Below are positions 1 to 7,874 of a DNA stretch of 16,045 nucleotides, one piece after another. The translations under genes were made by a program, and so were the position numbers. The stretch is from assembly GCF_001641265.1 (NCBI RefSeq), contig NW_020167587.1, positions 1 through 16,045 of the forward strand, given 5' to 3'. Position 1 is the first letter of the stretch, and the number at the start of each line of letters is the position of its first letter. This DNA comes from Pseudogymnoascus destructans (taxonomy: Eukaryota > Ascomycota > Leotiomycetes > Thelebolales > Thelebolaceae). The notes under the pieces were generated by a model. It made no database searches. It was not told the origin of the DNA and worked only from the letters and a program-made list of their open reading frames with translations.

Positions 1-55
1 AATGGGAGGAAGCCGTGGAACTTCAATGGGATGCGTCCCTCGAGGAAAACGATGA

Positions 56-1400
56 GGCCTAGGAGAAGGCTCCTTCCTAGGTCTACACAAATGTGACCTG
101 CGAGGACTAGACTTACTAGAACTCCTGGGAGGTACCCAGTTCTTAGTCGACATGACCCTGAGTATGAATGGACTCGGGGTGCAAACTAGCAGACACAGGA
201 GCAAATGGCTACCTCGTCATTAACAAGCCTTTTGCAATACGACTGTCGAAAGTGCTTCAGAGTCCCATATGGAAACTACCCTACTCTGTACCCATACGTG
301 GATTTCAGCACAAAATCCAAGGCCATGTATCGGAGTATATTTGGTTACACTTAACAGTCGAAGGACACCGGATATATAACTGCCCCTTTGTACTCCTGGA
401 CCTCGGAGCACAAGATGTGATAATTGGGAAGAAGCTTTTCAGCCACTTCCGAATACTACTCAACTCTGCAAAGAACCGGTTAGTATGGCCAAAGGAGTAC
501 CCGCTGACTCCTAGCTGGAGCAAGGAGATCACCTTGCCCTACTACATGCGAGAAACGTCTATTCGACATGCCGCATACCAGCTGGATGCGAATCGCAGGG
601 ATGCTGCAATCCACCATGAAGACAGATGCCGCGCAGGCAGACGCTCGATGAATATGAAAGTGATAACTTCAGGCTATGAAGAGATCACCGATATGCCACC
701 GAGTCCTACCCGAAACCAAGAAGTTTCTCCCCCACTACTAGTGAAACTGGTACCTAGTTTCACGCCCATATGGATATGCAAAATCAGTGCCAATGCCTTC
801 CATCACGAGATGATGCAAAGCGACTCCGAGTTCTTTCAGACTAGCATCTACGAAATTGACCAGATCATCCATGAAAAGGAGTTGGTAGAGGACGAAGAAA
901 TGCTCTGCCTCATCCAGCAGAAGCTTCCGCATATGCACCAGAAGTACACCCATGTCTTTTTGAAGTTGGAATCAGATCGAATCCCCCCACACCGCATATA
1001 CGACCACAAGATACAGCTCGAAGCCCCTTTACTAAACGCTTTCTCCCCATTATATCGACAGGGCACCGAAGAGCTTAAGGCTACCAAGCAATACCTGTTA
1101 GAGAACATAGAGAAAGGCTTCATCGTCAACAGCAACAGCCCATTCGTGTCCCCTATCTTATTCATAAAGAAAGCGGATGGCAAATTAAGATTTTGCATCG
1201 ATTACCGGAAGTTAAATGGTCTCACACAGAACAATCCCTACCCCATCCCACGTATCGACGAACTACTAGGACGGGTGTCGAAAGCAAAAATCTTCACGAA
1301 GCTAGATATTAGACAAGCCTTCCATCGCATACGGATGCACCCTGACTCGGAAGAGTACATGACCTTTCTGTCTTCTGATATCGCGGAGAGCCTTGGTGCC
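56..1400 (+). pseudogene. Ty3/gypsy retrotransposon pol fragment (protease and start of reverse transcriptase)
   Basis: This is part of the polyprotein that processes itself and copies the element's RNA into DNA. The long open frame from 168 carries an aspartic protease signature (LADTGANGYLV; later DVIIGKKLF). After a poorly conserved spacer come reverse transcriptase blocks: KADGKLRFCIDYRKLNGL, NPYPIPRIDEL and FTKLDIRQAFHRIRM, the last holding the first catalytic aspartate (codon 1305-1307). Similarity stops just after MTF near 1368, before the YxDD block, so the RNase H and integrase regions are absent. Upstream of about 187 the true frame is a different one, in which GGTQFLVDMTLSMNGLGVQT leads into the protease; a frameshift joins it to ADTGA. 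The 168 start is therefore an artefact. The element is dead: frameshifted, cut at 3', and running toward the window's left edge at 5'. Confidence 0.9.
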
Positions 1401-1419
1401 TATATGTTTATTAGAGAGT

Positions 1420-1452
1420 TCTGGTAATCCTCTGGTAATCCTCTGGTAATCC
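1420..1452. repeat. Three perfect tandem copies of an 11-bp motif (TCTGGTAATCC)
   Basis: The copies are 1420-1430, 1431-1441 and 1442-1452. On the minus strand they follow directly after a GTAAGA splice donor (1458-1453) that ends the H3-like exon, so they would be the opening of an intron, read there as GGATTACCAGA repeats. Related degenerate pairs occur at six other places up to 7317. The gypsy fragment lies immediately to the left, so the rest of this intron is missing. Confidence 0.85.
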
Positions 1453-1458
1453 TCTTAC

Positions 1459-1657
1459 TAGACTTTGTGCAGCGCGTGGCCTTCTGAGCATGATTGTTGC
1501 TAGCTTGAGATGAGCAAACTGGAGCTTTTCTTGCTGTGCCCACAGCCTTTTCCTGTCCCTTTCCGCCAAGCCCAGAGCCAGCCCGTAATCCAAGTGGCAT
1601 CCTTGGTGCTATGCCGCCAGTTGATCTCCTAGCAGTTTGCTTGGTACGAGTCATTTG
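1459..1657 (-). pseudogene. Coding exon with a histone H3-like N-terminal tail (truncated gene)
   Basis: The start codon at 1654 opens MTRTKQTARRSTGGIAPR, which matches histone H3 residues 1-17 except A1T, K9R and K14I; K4, R2, R8, S10 and T11 are kept. After that the similarity ends: the histone fold is absent, replaced by a Gly/Lys-rich stretch (LGLRAGSGLGGKGQEK) and a TARKAPV patch that recalls the H3 ARKSAP region around K27. The exon gives 65 codons plus one base before a GTAAGA donor at 1458. On its 5' side a TTAG acceptor at 1660-1658 sits three bases before the start codon. The gene is broken twice: a hAT element lies in its leader intron, and everything after this exon is replaced by the gypsy fragment. 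It could be a truncated processed or duplicated H3-like gene or the N-terminus of a larger protein. I do not recognise the family beyond the tail. Confidence 0.6.
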
Positions 1658-1858
1658 CTAATATCAAGGTGAGTTAGTAACAGTGTTCGGCGGATACATA
1701 TCCGGGTAGTATCCGTGAAGCTCACGGGTAGGGTATATACCCGGCGACGATCTGACGGGTAGGGTAGGGTATATATCCGGATACATGAGGCTGAATATTG
1801 TATATAAAAATAGAATAGCGTATATAAAAAGAATGAAGCTTTTGATAATAGTAGTAAA

Positions 1859-1909
1859 CCCCTTTCCGCGAGCCCCCTTTCCGTGAGAGACCCCCCTTTC
1901 TGCGAGTCC
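1859..1909. repeat. Three imperfect tandem copies of a C-rich unit after the hAT transposase gene
   Basis: The core CCCCTTTCCGCGAG appears three times with small changes (CCCCTTTCCGTGAG, CCCCTTTCTGCGAG), with units of about 17-20 bases. The array ends directly at the transposase stop codon and lies in its 3' untranslated region. No function is evident. Confidence 0.7.
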
Positions 1910-4149
1910 CTATTCAGGTGCTTCATCGTCAGCATCATCGCCGTCGCTATCAGCCTCCCGTATTTTACCCCAATTCCGTAAGCAAAGTAAATATCTAATA
2001 GTTGGCGGTGATAACCTATTCCGCTTCTTTGTAATAATATCACTACCATTACTAAATACTCGTTCCGATGCTGCAGATGTTGCTGGAATAGCTAGATGAT
2101 CACGAGCAATACGGGCAATAACTGGATATTGGTATTGCTTTGCGCACCAATATTTGAGAATATCAGTATGCTCACCGGGCCGTGGTTCAAGCATCCAGCG
2201 CCTCCATTCTGGCTCTTGAAAAGCCAAGCCTTCTGACGCAAATAGATCTTCGTCAGAATCAGGTTCTTGATCTATTGTAGCAGTAGCACCTATTGCTTCT
2301 GCAAGAGCTGTTTCGTGAGTAATTCGCTCCGTATCAAGGTGATACTCTCGCTTTTGGTACGTTCTACAAACGTCTTCGAACTGCGCTCTTGCTCGTAATC
2401 TTCGTGTATCGTCTATAGCATTTGGATATATCTTCTTAAATACTGTATGATTCATTCGTGGGTCGCAAATTGTAGCAACAGCTGAGTGCTTACATTGCCG
2501 ATTCGTTGTAAGAGTATAATACTCATTAAGCTTTTGAAGCGCAGCTCACAAAGCTACTCCGATCGTAGAGCTTCTACCAAGCTCTTCTTGTAGTAATGTG
2601 ACCTTATTTATCATCTTTAAGTAAAGAGGAATTGTAAAGTTGAGCGTTGGATATGAATCGCTTTGTAGCCGTCTTGACGGCTTTAAGAATACTAAGAATA
2701 ATCGTTCAAGAGCTTCGATAATAGCCCAATCGTTGCTTGTTAACGCAATATCCTTCATACTGATATCAAGCTTCTGCGTAGAGCATACTGCAGTAATTGG
2801 TATTCGAAGCTTTATAGCTGTTTCAAGCATATAGTACGTTGAATTCCAGCGTATAGGCATATCAAGTGATAGCTGGCGTGGCTTCTGGCCTGCAGCTTGT
2901 ATCTGCTTCTGTAAAGCATCCTTCCATGCTCTTCGGTTTCGAAAGACATAAATATGCCTTCGGAGCTTCTCAAGCGTAGCTGATACTTCAGTAGAAGAGT
3001 TATCAATACGCTGCGGAATCCGGGCAAGCCCTTGCTGACACCAGTACGCTTCTGTTTCTGTATCCGGGCTAGCTTTCAAGCTCTTTAGAGTAGCTTGAAC
3101 TGCAAGATTGATAATATGAGCAATACACCGAACGTCCCCTTCCTTTACAGTAAACGTCCATGGCTGTTGAATAGTCGTCTGCTGCTTACTGGCTATTTTC
3201 TCATATTCTGAAAGCATCACAGTATTCGCTGAGGCATTATCCGCGTACAAGTAAATATAGCACCTGTAATTTCGAAGCTATCTGTTACTGCAGCTAACTC
3301 TTGAGCGAGATATTCGCCGCTATGAATTGGCTCTTGAAGGTGGATTACATCAAGTAATACGCACCGGTGCTGCCACTTCTCATTAATCCAATGGCCTGTG
3401 ACAGCAGCGTACTCTGTATAGTTCCGTGCAGTCCATGCATCTGTTGTAATAGATATCCGGCCGCCATAGGTAATATGAGCCTGGAGTTCTAATTGTAGCA
3501 ATCCTCGGTGATATGAGAATTGCCGCTGTAGCTCTCGGTGTAGTGTTCGCGACGATATCGATAGAGTACTTGGGCTTAAGAACTGTACTAATTGATGGAA
3601 CGAATAGCTCTCAATAAGTCGTAAGGAGAGGTTATTTGATACAACGAATGAGAGTAATAACTCTCGGTATTTCGCTCTACTATTTGATGCTTGAGCTTGA
3701 GCGTGCTGGACTTGCGGGTTCCGCGGCCGTGGCTCAAAAAATGACGATGCACTACTTGATGGGCTTGACGGCGTAATTGTATGACCTTTCATTGTATATG
3801 CTACTGTTGGATGCTTCTGCGTATATGTGCTTCCAAAGATTACCGGTTGAAGTCTGACTTAATAGCTGTGGAGTAGGTGAATATCCGCAGCCTGGTTGTA
3901 AGCAAGTTACTTTGACTGTAGGTGGGTTACTATCAAGTATCAATCGCGAATATAATAGCTTCGTAAATAGTACCGACGACGTTGGTGGCAGCATTCGTCC
4001 TGGAGGCTGACGCCGGAGCGGTGTAGGATTAATATCCTGTTGAATATGAATAGGGGCGGCAGCGTTGGCAGACTTGGCTCATTATGAGTATCATAGCTAT
4101 TATAGCCCTCAGGCTCCGTTGGTATATCTGATAACGACGAGTCGCTCAT
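1910..4149 (-). pseudogene. hAT transposase with BED-type finger, frameshifted
   Basis: The transposase would cut and paste the surrounding element. It starts at MSDSSLSDIPTEPEG (4149). A BED-like finger follows (VTCLQPGCGY, then STGNLWKHIYAE; about 3910-3820). Next are the RNase H-like catalytic segments (ITTDAWTARNYTEYAAVTGH; YADNASANTVML; CIAHIINLAVQA; RWNSTYYMLETAI) and the C-terminal hAT dimerisation block (YQYPVIARIARDHLAIPATS, then ASERVFSNGSDII). It ends in an acidic tail at 1910. Lesions are frameshifts near 4060, 3790 and 3245 and an in-frame TGA at 2546-2548; the reading frame stays the same across that stop. Without the lesions the protein would be roughly 740 residues, a normal size. 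It is the element's only gene and cannot make a full product. Confidence 0.92.
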
Positions 4150-4417
4150 TCTGAGGATAATTATCACTTTATACAGCATCAATATAGATCTCACGACGTT
4201 GGAAAAAAGAGGTCTTGGCTGCGCTTGGCTATTCTTGGCATGTATCCGGATATATACTCGAGAGTATCCGGATACGCCGGATACTCCTAAAATATCGCCG
4301 GGTAGGTATATACTCGAGGATATACCCGGATACCACGGGTATATTGGTATCCGTGCCGAACACTGGTTAGTAAAGTAAAACAAGATAAGAAGTAGATCAA
4401 AAGATATGTGTACTTAC

Positions 4418-4743
4418 AGTGAGTTTGTAGAAAGAATATTGCAGAAGAAGAGTATAGTAAAGAGGTAGAGGTTGAAAGGTATGTGTTTTATATGAAGGTG
4501 CGCATTGTGGTGTTGTTTTTGGAACAGTAATTCTTTGTAGGTGAATATTCCTTCACAAATTTTTTGTTTGCAACTTTAAAATAACCACGACCTTAGAACC
4601 ACCTTCCTTGGTTACTCTCCGATCTACACATTCTTCTTCCCTTTTGAGCCTTTACCTCTTCACTAGGACTTCAACTAAGTTTATTATCTTGATTCTATAG
4701 CCAGAACTTCTGGAGATCTCTGCTAATCACGTGTTTAGTTAGT
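4418..4743. promoter_or_regulatory. Divergent promoter-sized gap between the H3-like gene and the gene at 4744
   Basis: Minus-strand signals are TATAAAA at 4492-4486 followed by a pyrimidine-rich leader and a splice donor at 4417. Plus-strand signals are a CT-rich tract (about 4605-4670) upstream of the start codon at 4744, which has A at -3 and G at +4. The layout recalls the head-to-head pairs common for histone genes. No transcript evidence is available, so shared control is inference. Confidence 0.4.
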
Positions 4744-4911
4744 ATGGCGAAACTCAAGGCACATGAAGAACTCTCCACTAATGCGAATACTATCAAAGCT
4801 AGCAACTGCGTCTCCAACCTTACTGAAGATGAGAAGGCTGTTCACTTAGTACTCAAGGCTGACCATGCTGATCTGAGCTACTACTTAAAGAAGTTATATA
4901 AGTCTGCAAAG

Positions 4912-5283
4912 TGTAAGGATGCCTCCTTACCTAGATACTCGAAGAACCCGCCTCAGAGCTGTTACGGTCACCACAAGCATGAAATCCGACTCGGTGTGGT
5001 TTCGGACCAGTAGAGGAGGACATAGCGAGTTACACTATAGTGGGGGACAGTAAGGGTGTAGGGTTCAGGGTCGATGCGGACCTGTTGCGGTGGAAGGTTC
5101 AGGGCTAGGGTTGGGATAACCGAGTCGGGCCCGTTTCGGGTACTTAAGGAAACAAACTTAACGGGGTTCCCCCTTCATCTTTTTTGTATCCTTCGTAGTA
5201 GACCTATAGGATAGCATCCTTTTAGCCTCCAACTCGCACTCTCATATGCTATTACTGTGAGCTGGGTGCCCTGTGTCATTACA
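4912..5283 (+). mobile_element. Solo LTR (372 bp) with 5-bp target duplication CAAAG
   Basis: The sequence starts TGTAAGGATGCC and ends CTGTGTCATTACA, giving the TG...CA ends and short TGTAA/TTACA inverted tips of an LTR. CAAAG flanks it at 4907-4911 and 5284-5288. No internal retrotransposon region adjoins it, so it is a solo LTR left by recombination. It interrupts exon 1 of the gene starting at 4744. The strand is given only relative to the second copy at 6431-6669. Confidence 0.93.
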
Positions 5284-5369
5284 CAAAGTATATCGCTGCC
5301 TCTACTGAAGACAAGACACGTCTACAGAATGAATTGAAGGTTGAGCGTATTTGTGTTCGGTAAGTTCCT

Positions 5370-5390
5370 TCTGGTAATCTCTGGTAGCCT
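5370..5390 (+). repeat. TCTGGTAAT tandem pair inside a predicted intron
   Basis: The copies TCTGGTAATCT and TCTGGTAGCCT overlap by one base (period 10). They sit ten bases after the GTAAGT donor of the 49-bp intron 5360-5408, which also has CTAAC before its AACAG acceptor. Confidence 0.75.
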
Positions 5391-5743
5391 CAATCTAACT
5401 ATAAACAGGACTGAGAAGGGTACCCATGCATCTTGCATTGCGAATCAGAAAGTCAAGAATATTAGCGCCTCTTCTTCTCCACAAGCCCCACCATCTACTC
5501 CGCCCAAACAACTTCTGTCTGAGCTTGCTGCATTTGAGGGTATCTCAAGTATTCCAATCGATGACAATCATAACAGCGAATGAGAGGATACTGAGGTGGA
5601 GACGATTTGGAGTTGGAGCTTATGTTACAGCGCGAATATTTTAAATGACGAGGCTGTTCTACCAGATGAGCTTTCCGATGAAGAGATCACTAGCACCCAG
5701 GCTCTCTTAACTCAAGCACACATTGATGTATGCTACCTCATAA

Positions 5744-5765
5744 TCTGGTAATCTTCTGGTGATAC
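5744..5765 (+). repeat. TCTGGTAAT tandem pair inside a predicted intron
   Basis: TCTGGTAATCT (5744-5754) is followed by TCTGGTGATAC (5755-5765), period 11, filling the second half of the 43-bp intron 5728-5770 (donor GTATGC, acceptor TATAG). No good branch site is visible apart from the repeat itself. Confidence 0.7.
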
Positions 5766-5926
5766 TATAGTTGATAGGCCATGAAGAGTCAATTTCCGCA
5801 AGTGCAACATTTCTGGGATAGCTTATCCACTCATATACGAGAAAGGCTGGAAAGCTGAGAAAGAAGCCTGAGCGTCTCTTTGAGTATATGCCGTGGATTG
5901 ATGTAGAGGAAGGTACGTCTCTGATA

Positions 5927-5948
5927 TCCTAGCATCTTCTGGCAATAC
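5927..5948 (+). repeat. Degenerate TCTGGTAAT tandem pair inside a predicted intron
   Basis: TCTGGCAATAC (5938-5948) follows a much weaker copy (5927-5937). It lies inside the 51-bp intron 5913-5963 (donor GTACGT, CTAAT branch-like sequence, acceptor TATAG). Confidence 0.5.
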
Positions 5949-6305
5949 TAATTGTTTTTATAGCACTTTCACGAGGTTATCCCACCACATAAATATTTCT
6001 GTTTGTACGAGCAGGCAGTTTGGAAAGTGGGCCTAATTACCAGGACCTGTGCAGTGGTATCCAAAGTCTTACAATCTTGTCGACAATGGATGGTTGCAAA
6101 TATCCACTCTAGTTCTAGCTTCAAAGAGGCGTTCTTACTTGTCTACTCTAAGAGTTTGATAAGGAAAGTGGCTAAGGTATCAGCTGCACAGGATATGTTG
6201 TTCCTGGAGCTAGAGTAGAGGAGAACTTGAGTTGCTAAAGTTATAGCGCTGGAGTACCTTTCGCGTTGGAAAACCAGGTATTTAAGTACTTCATCGTAGC
6301 CAGAC

Positions 6306-6327
6306 TCTGGTAACCTTCTGATAATCG
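6306..6327 (+). repeat. TCTGGTAAT tandem pair upstream of the hAT fragment start
   Basis: TCTGGTAACCT (6306-6316) and TCTGATAATCG (6317-6327), period 11, lie 13-34 bases before the start codon at 6340. A GTAGCC at 6296 could be a decayed donor, but no intron can be defined with confidence. Confidence 0.6.
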
Positions 6328-6430
6328 AGCAATTTGCCAAATGCCATCTCAATACTCAGAGTTGTTTGATTCTGACAGTATTCTCAGATCTTTTCCGTCT
6401 TCTCAACGACTATCCTCATTAAATCAAGTC

Positions 6431-6669
6431 TGTAAGACACAGGCACCCAGCTCACAGTATAGCATATAGAGTGCGAGTCAGAGGCTAAACGGATGTATCC
6501 TATAGGTCTACTATGAAGGATACAAAAAGATGAGAGAGGAACCCCGTGGTCAATCTCCTTAAGTACCCGAAACGGGTCCGACTCAGCTAACCTGCCTTAA
6601 CTCTTATCATGTGACCATAACCTGCCCGACTCAGATCCTTTCCATCACTGAGGGACAGGCATCCTTACA
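6431..6669 (-). mobile_element. Second solo LTR of the same family (239 bp), target duplication AAGTC
   Basis: On the minus strand it starts TGTAAGGATGCCTG and ends CTGTGTCTTACA, matching the LTR at 4912-5283 over most of its length, including the shared CCCGTTTCGGGTACTTAAGG and TAGTAGACCTATAGGAT blocks. AAGTC flanks it at 6426-6430 and 6670-6674. It is about 130 bp shorter than the first copy, mainly in the part next to the TGTAAGGATGCC end. It interrupts the hAT fragment that starts at 6340. Confidence 0.93.
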
Positions 6670-7064
6670 AAGTCCCTGCAGGCCTTGAATATATGGCAAG
6701 TTAAACCAATTCGTCAAATGGACTAAGGATACACACGATATATTCATTGAGTGGTGGAAGCTATCACGATGGTATGAACAACACTCAGATCATACTACAA
6801 AACTCCTGATGAAGATTGCATGGGATTCAACCAACTGGATTCTCAATACTGGAGAAGTTATCACCAAGGAGCAGACTGGCTTTCTGGAGAACATGTGTTA
6901 TTTGTACTTATTGTTCGAAGGCCCTTACGCATCCTGCAATCAAGTCTGCTGGCCCAAAGTCTATGGCAACACATCTTGCATCAGACATTTGCAAAAGAAG
7001 TCACAGATGGGAAGGATAGTCTCTATCAAATGCGAATCAATCAAATGCAACCTCAACAAGTAAG

Positions 7065-7086
7065 GATTACCAGATTATTACCAGAA
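7065..7086 (-). repeat. TCTGGTAAT tandem pair, reverse orientation, inside a predicted intron
   Basis: On the plus strand it reads GATTACCAGATTATTACCAGA, the reverse complement of two motif copies. It comes directly after a GTAAGG donor (7060), as at 1458 for the H3-like gene. The acceptor is uncertain (GTAG at 7091-7094 or a later AAG). Confidence 0.65.
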
Positions 7087-7271
7087 TTATGTAGGTTAAT
7101 ACCTATAATAAGATCATATTCTCACACAAGAGACATTTTATGAACAAGTCTATACACAGTTATCTTGACTCATAGCTCGTTCCGCTCAGTCGAGGATCCT
7201 CATCAAGACCCTATAAATACTTAGTATAGTAGGTCTGGCCGCCTCATCAAGCAAGGTGGAGGATGTTCTTA

Positions 7272-7874
7272 AGCATATATAATAGATAATAGCGTTCTAA
7301 TAATCTTCTGATAATCATGGTACTTAGATAGAGGAATATACATGATTCGTTCTCACAGCTTACTAGAGATGGCGAGAGTGATGCTAATAGATGTAATACT
7401 TAACTTAACCATAAAACAGTATTAATCGTATGAGGGACTGTTCACATGATGCATAAATCTTACACTGATAGCCGATACTCACGGGTTTTTACAGAGTAAC
7501 TGAGTATTGACCTCACTCACCGAGTCGAGTAAAAGGTTCAGCTATCACCAGCTGAGTAACCACTGAGCGAGTGAGCCGAGTATTGACGAGTAGTGCGCAG
7601 CCTACCCACAGGTAAGAATGAGCACTTCGAGATCTTGCGATAAATCCCAGAATCGGAAACCCACCAGGGACGCCAACAGTCCAGGGACTAGAACCAGAAA
7701 CTAAATGTTGTGTTGGATGCTGCAGAAATGGGGAACGAGAAACAAGAAGCGGTCGTGAAAACCGAAAAACGTGGTGGTAAAGCAGCCGGGCCGCTAACAT
7801 AGAACGGAATACGGTTATTGAATAACAAGATCCGGCACAGTGATTTAGTGGTATTAACCATCGATGCCAGCTCG
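7272..7874. other. No gene recognised; motif pair and CCGAGT-rich repeats
   Basis: A degenerate motif pair (TCTAATAATCT then TCTGATAATCA, 7296-7317) opens the stretch. Between about 7500 and 7590 GAGTATTGAC occurs twice and CCGAGT/ACTCGG-type words several times in both orientations, resembling the decayed terminal repeats of a DNA transposon. Longer frames on either strand here show no family signature. Confidence 0.35.

Larger units (their letters stand above)
1681..4365 (-). mobile_element. Complete hAT DNA transposon (2685 bp) with terminal repeats and 8-bp target duplication
   Basis: Both ends begin with the 11-bp inverted repeat CAGTGTTCGGC (1681-1691 and 4365-4355), and GTTAGTAA flanks the element on both sides (1673-1680 and 4366-4373). 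An 8-bp duplication is diagnostic of the hAT superfamily. About 110 bases inside each end are crowded with GTATCC/GGATAC and CCGGGTA motifs, as expected for subterminal transposase-binding repeats. The single transposase gene fills the interior on the minus strand but is mutated. The perfect target duplication argues for a fairly recent insertion compared with the genes around it. Movement would need a transposase from another copy. Confidence 0.95.
1658..4417 (-). other. 5' leader intron of the H3-like gene, split by the hAT element
   Basis: The donor GTAAGTA is at 4417-4411 and the acceptor ATTAG at 1662-1658. With the hAT element and one copy of its target duplication removed, the intron is 67 bp and contains TTACTAACT, a near-ideal fungal branch site, about 16 bases before the acceptor. 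The upstream leader is pyrimidine-rich (4418 to about 4455), with TATAAAA on the minus strand at 4492-4486. The exon-intron reading is inferred from these signals only. Confidence 0.55.
4744..6216 (+). pseudogene. Unrecognised multi-exon gene, split by a solo LTR and carrying stop codons
   Basis: Exon 1 starts MAKLKAHEELSTNANT at 4744. If the solo LTR and one CAAAG are removed, the frame runs unbroken from KLYKSAK (to 4911) into YIAASTEDKTRLQNELKVER (from 5289), a Lys/Glu-rich, probably helical segment. Predicted introns are 5360-5408, 5728-5770 and 5913-5963; each has GT-AG ends and contains the TCTGGTAAT motif. Exon 2 reads through a Ser/Pro-rich linker and an acidic stretch (DEAVLPDELSDEEI) with one in-frame TGA at 5581. 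Exon 3 holds a basic patch (YTRKAGKLRKKPERLFEYMP) with one TAG near 5819. The last part (to a stop at 6216) needs a frame change. I recognise no domain. Coding sense rests on the long shared frame, the introns and the divergent partner; it may be a host gene or part of an older mobile element. Confidence 0.5.
6340..7271 (+). pseudogene. hAT transposase N-terminal fragment with BED-like zinc finger
   Basis: The start at 6340 reads MPSQYSELFDSDSILRSFPS. Removing the solo LTR at 6431 and one AAGTC carries the frame on to PAGLEYMAS, then a stop. The remaining pieces alternate between frames: FIEWWKLSRWYEQHSDHTTK (about 6740-6800), YWRSYHQGADWLSGEH (about 6840-6890) and a finger CTYCSKALTHPAIKSAGPKS followed by MATHLASDIC (about 6908-6994). 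The last is a C-x2-C...H...C arrangement like the BED fingers at the front of fungal hAT transposases. A predicted intron starts GTAAGG at 7060, and LTQETFYEQVYTQLS follows, typical of the region just after the finger. The catalytic and dimerisation regions are missing. It is a different hAT family from the element at 1681-4365. Assignment to hAT is from the family pattern. Confidence 0.65.

Noticed and set aside
60..167. Five in-frame TAG and three TGA codons upstream of the gypsy frame, as a sign of repeat-induced point mutation
   Set aside because: Another frame is open here and reads a good gypsy protease lead-in (GGTQFLVDMTLSMNGLGV), so the stops only reflect a frameshift near 187.
1459..1657. 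An ordinary histone H3 gene
   Set aside because: Only the first 17 residues match; the alpha helices of the fold are absent in every frame of the exon, and K9 and K14 are replaced.
1651..2049. A plus-strand 132-residue frame at the hAT left end
   Set aside because: It crosses the element boundary and overlaps the transposase C-terminus read on the other strand; its composition follows the subterminal repeats.
4912..6669. A single DNA transposon with long terminal inverted repeats
   Set aside because: Each repeat has its own TG...CA ends and its own 5-bp duplication (CAAAG and AAGTC), and the duplications do not flank the whole block. Two solo LTRs explain the data.
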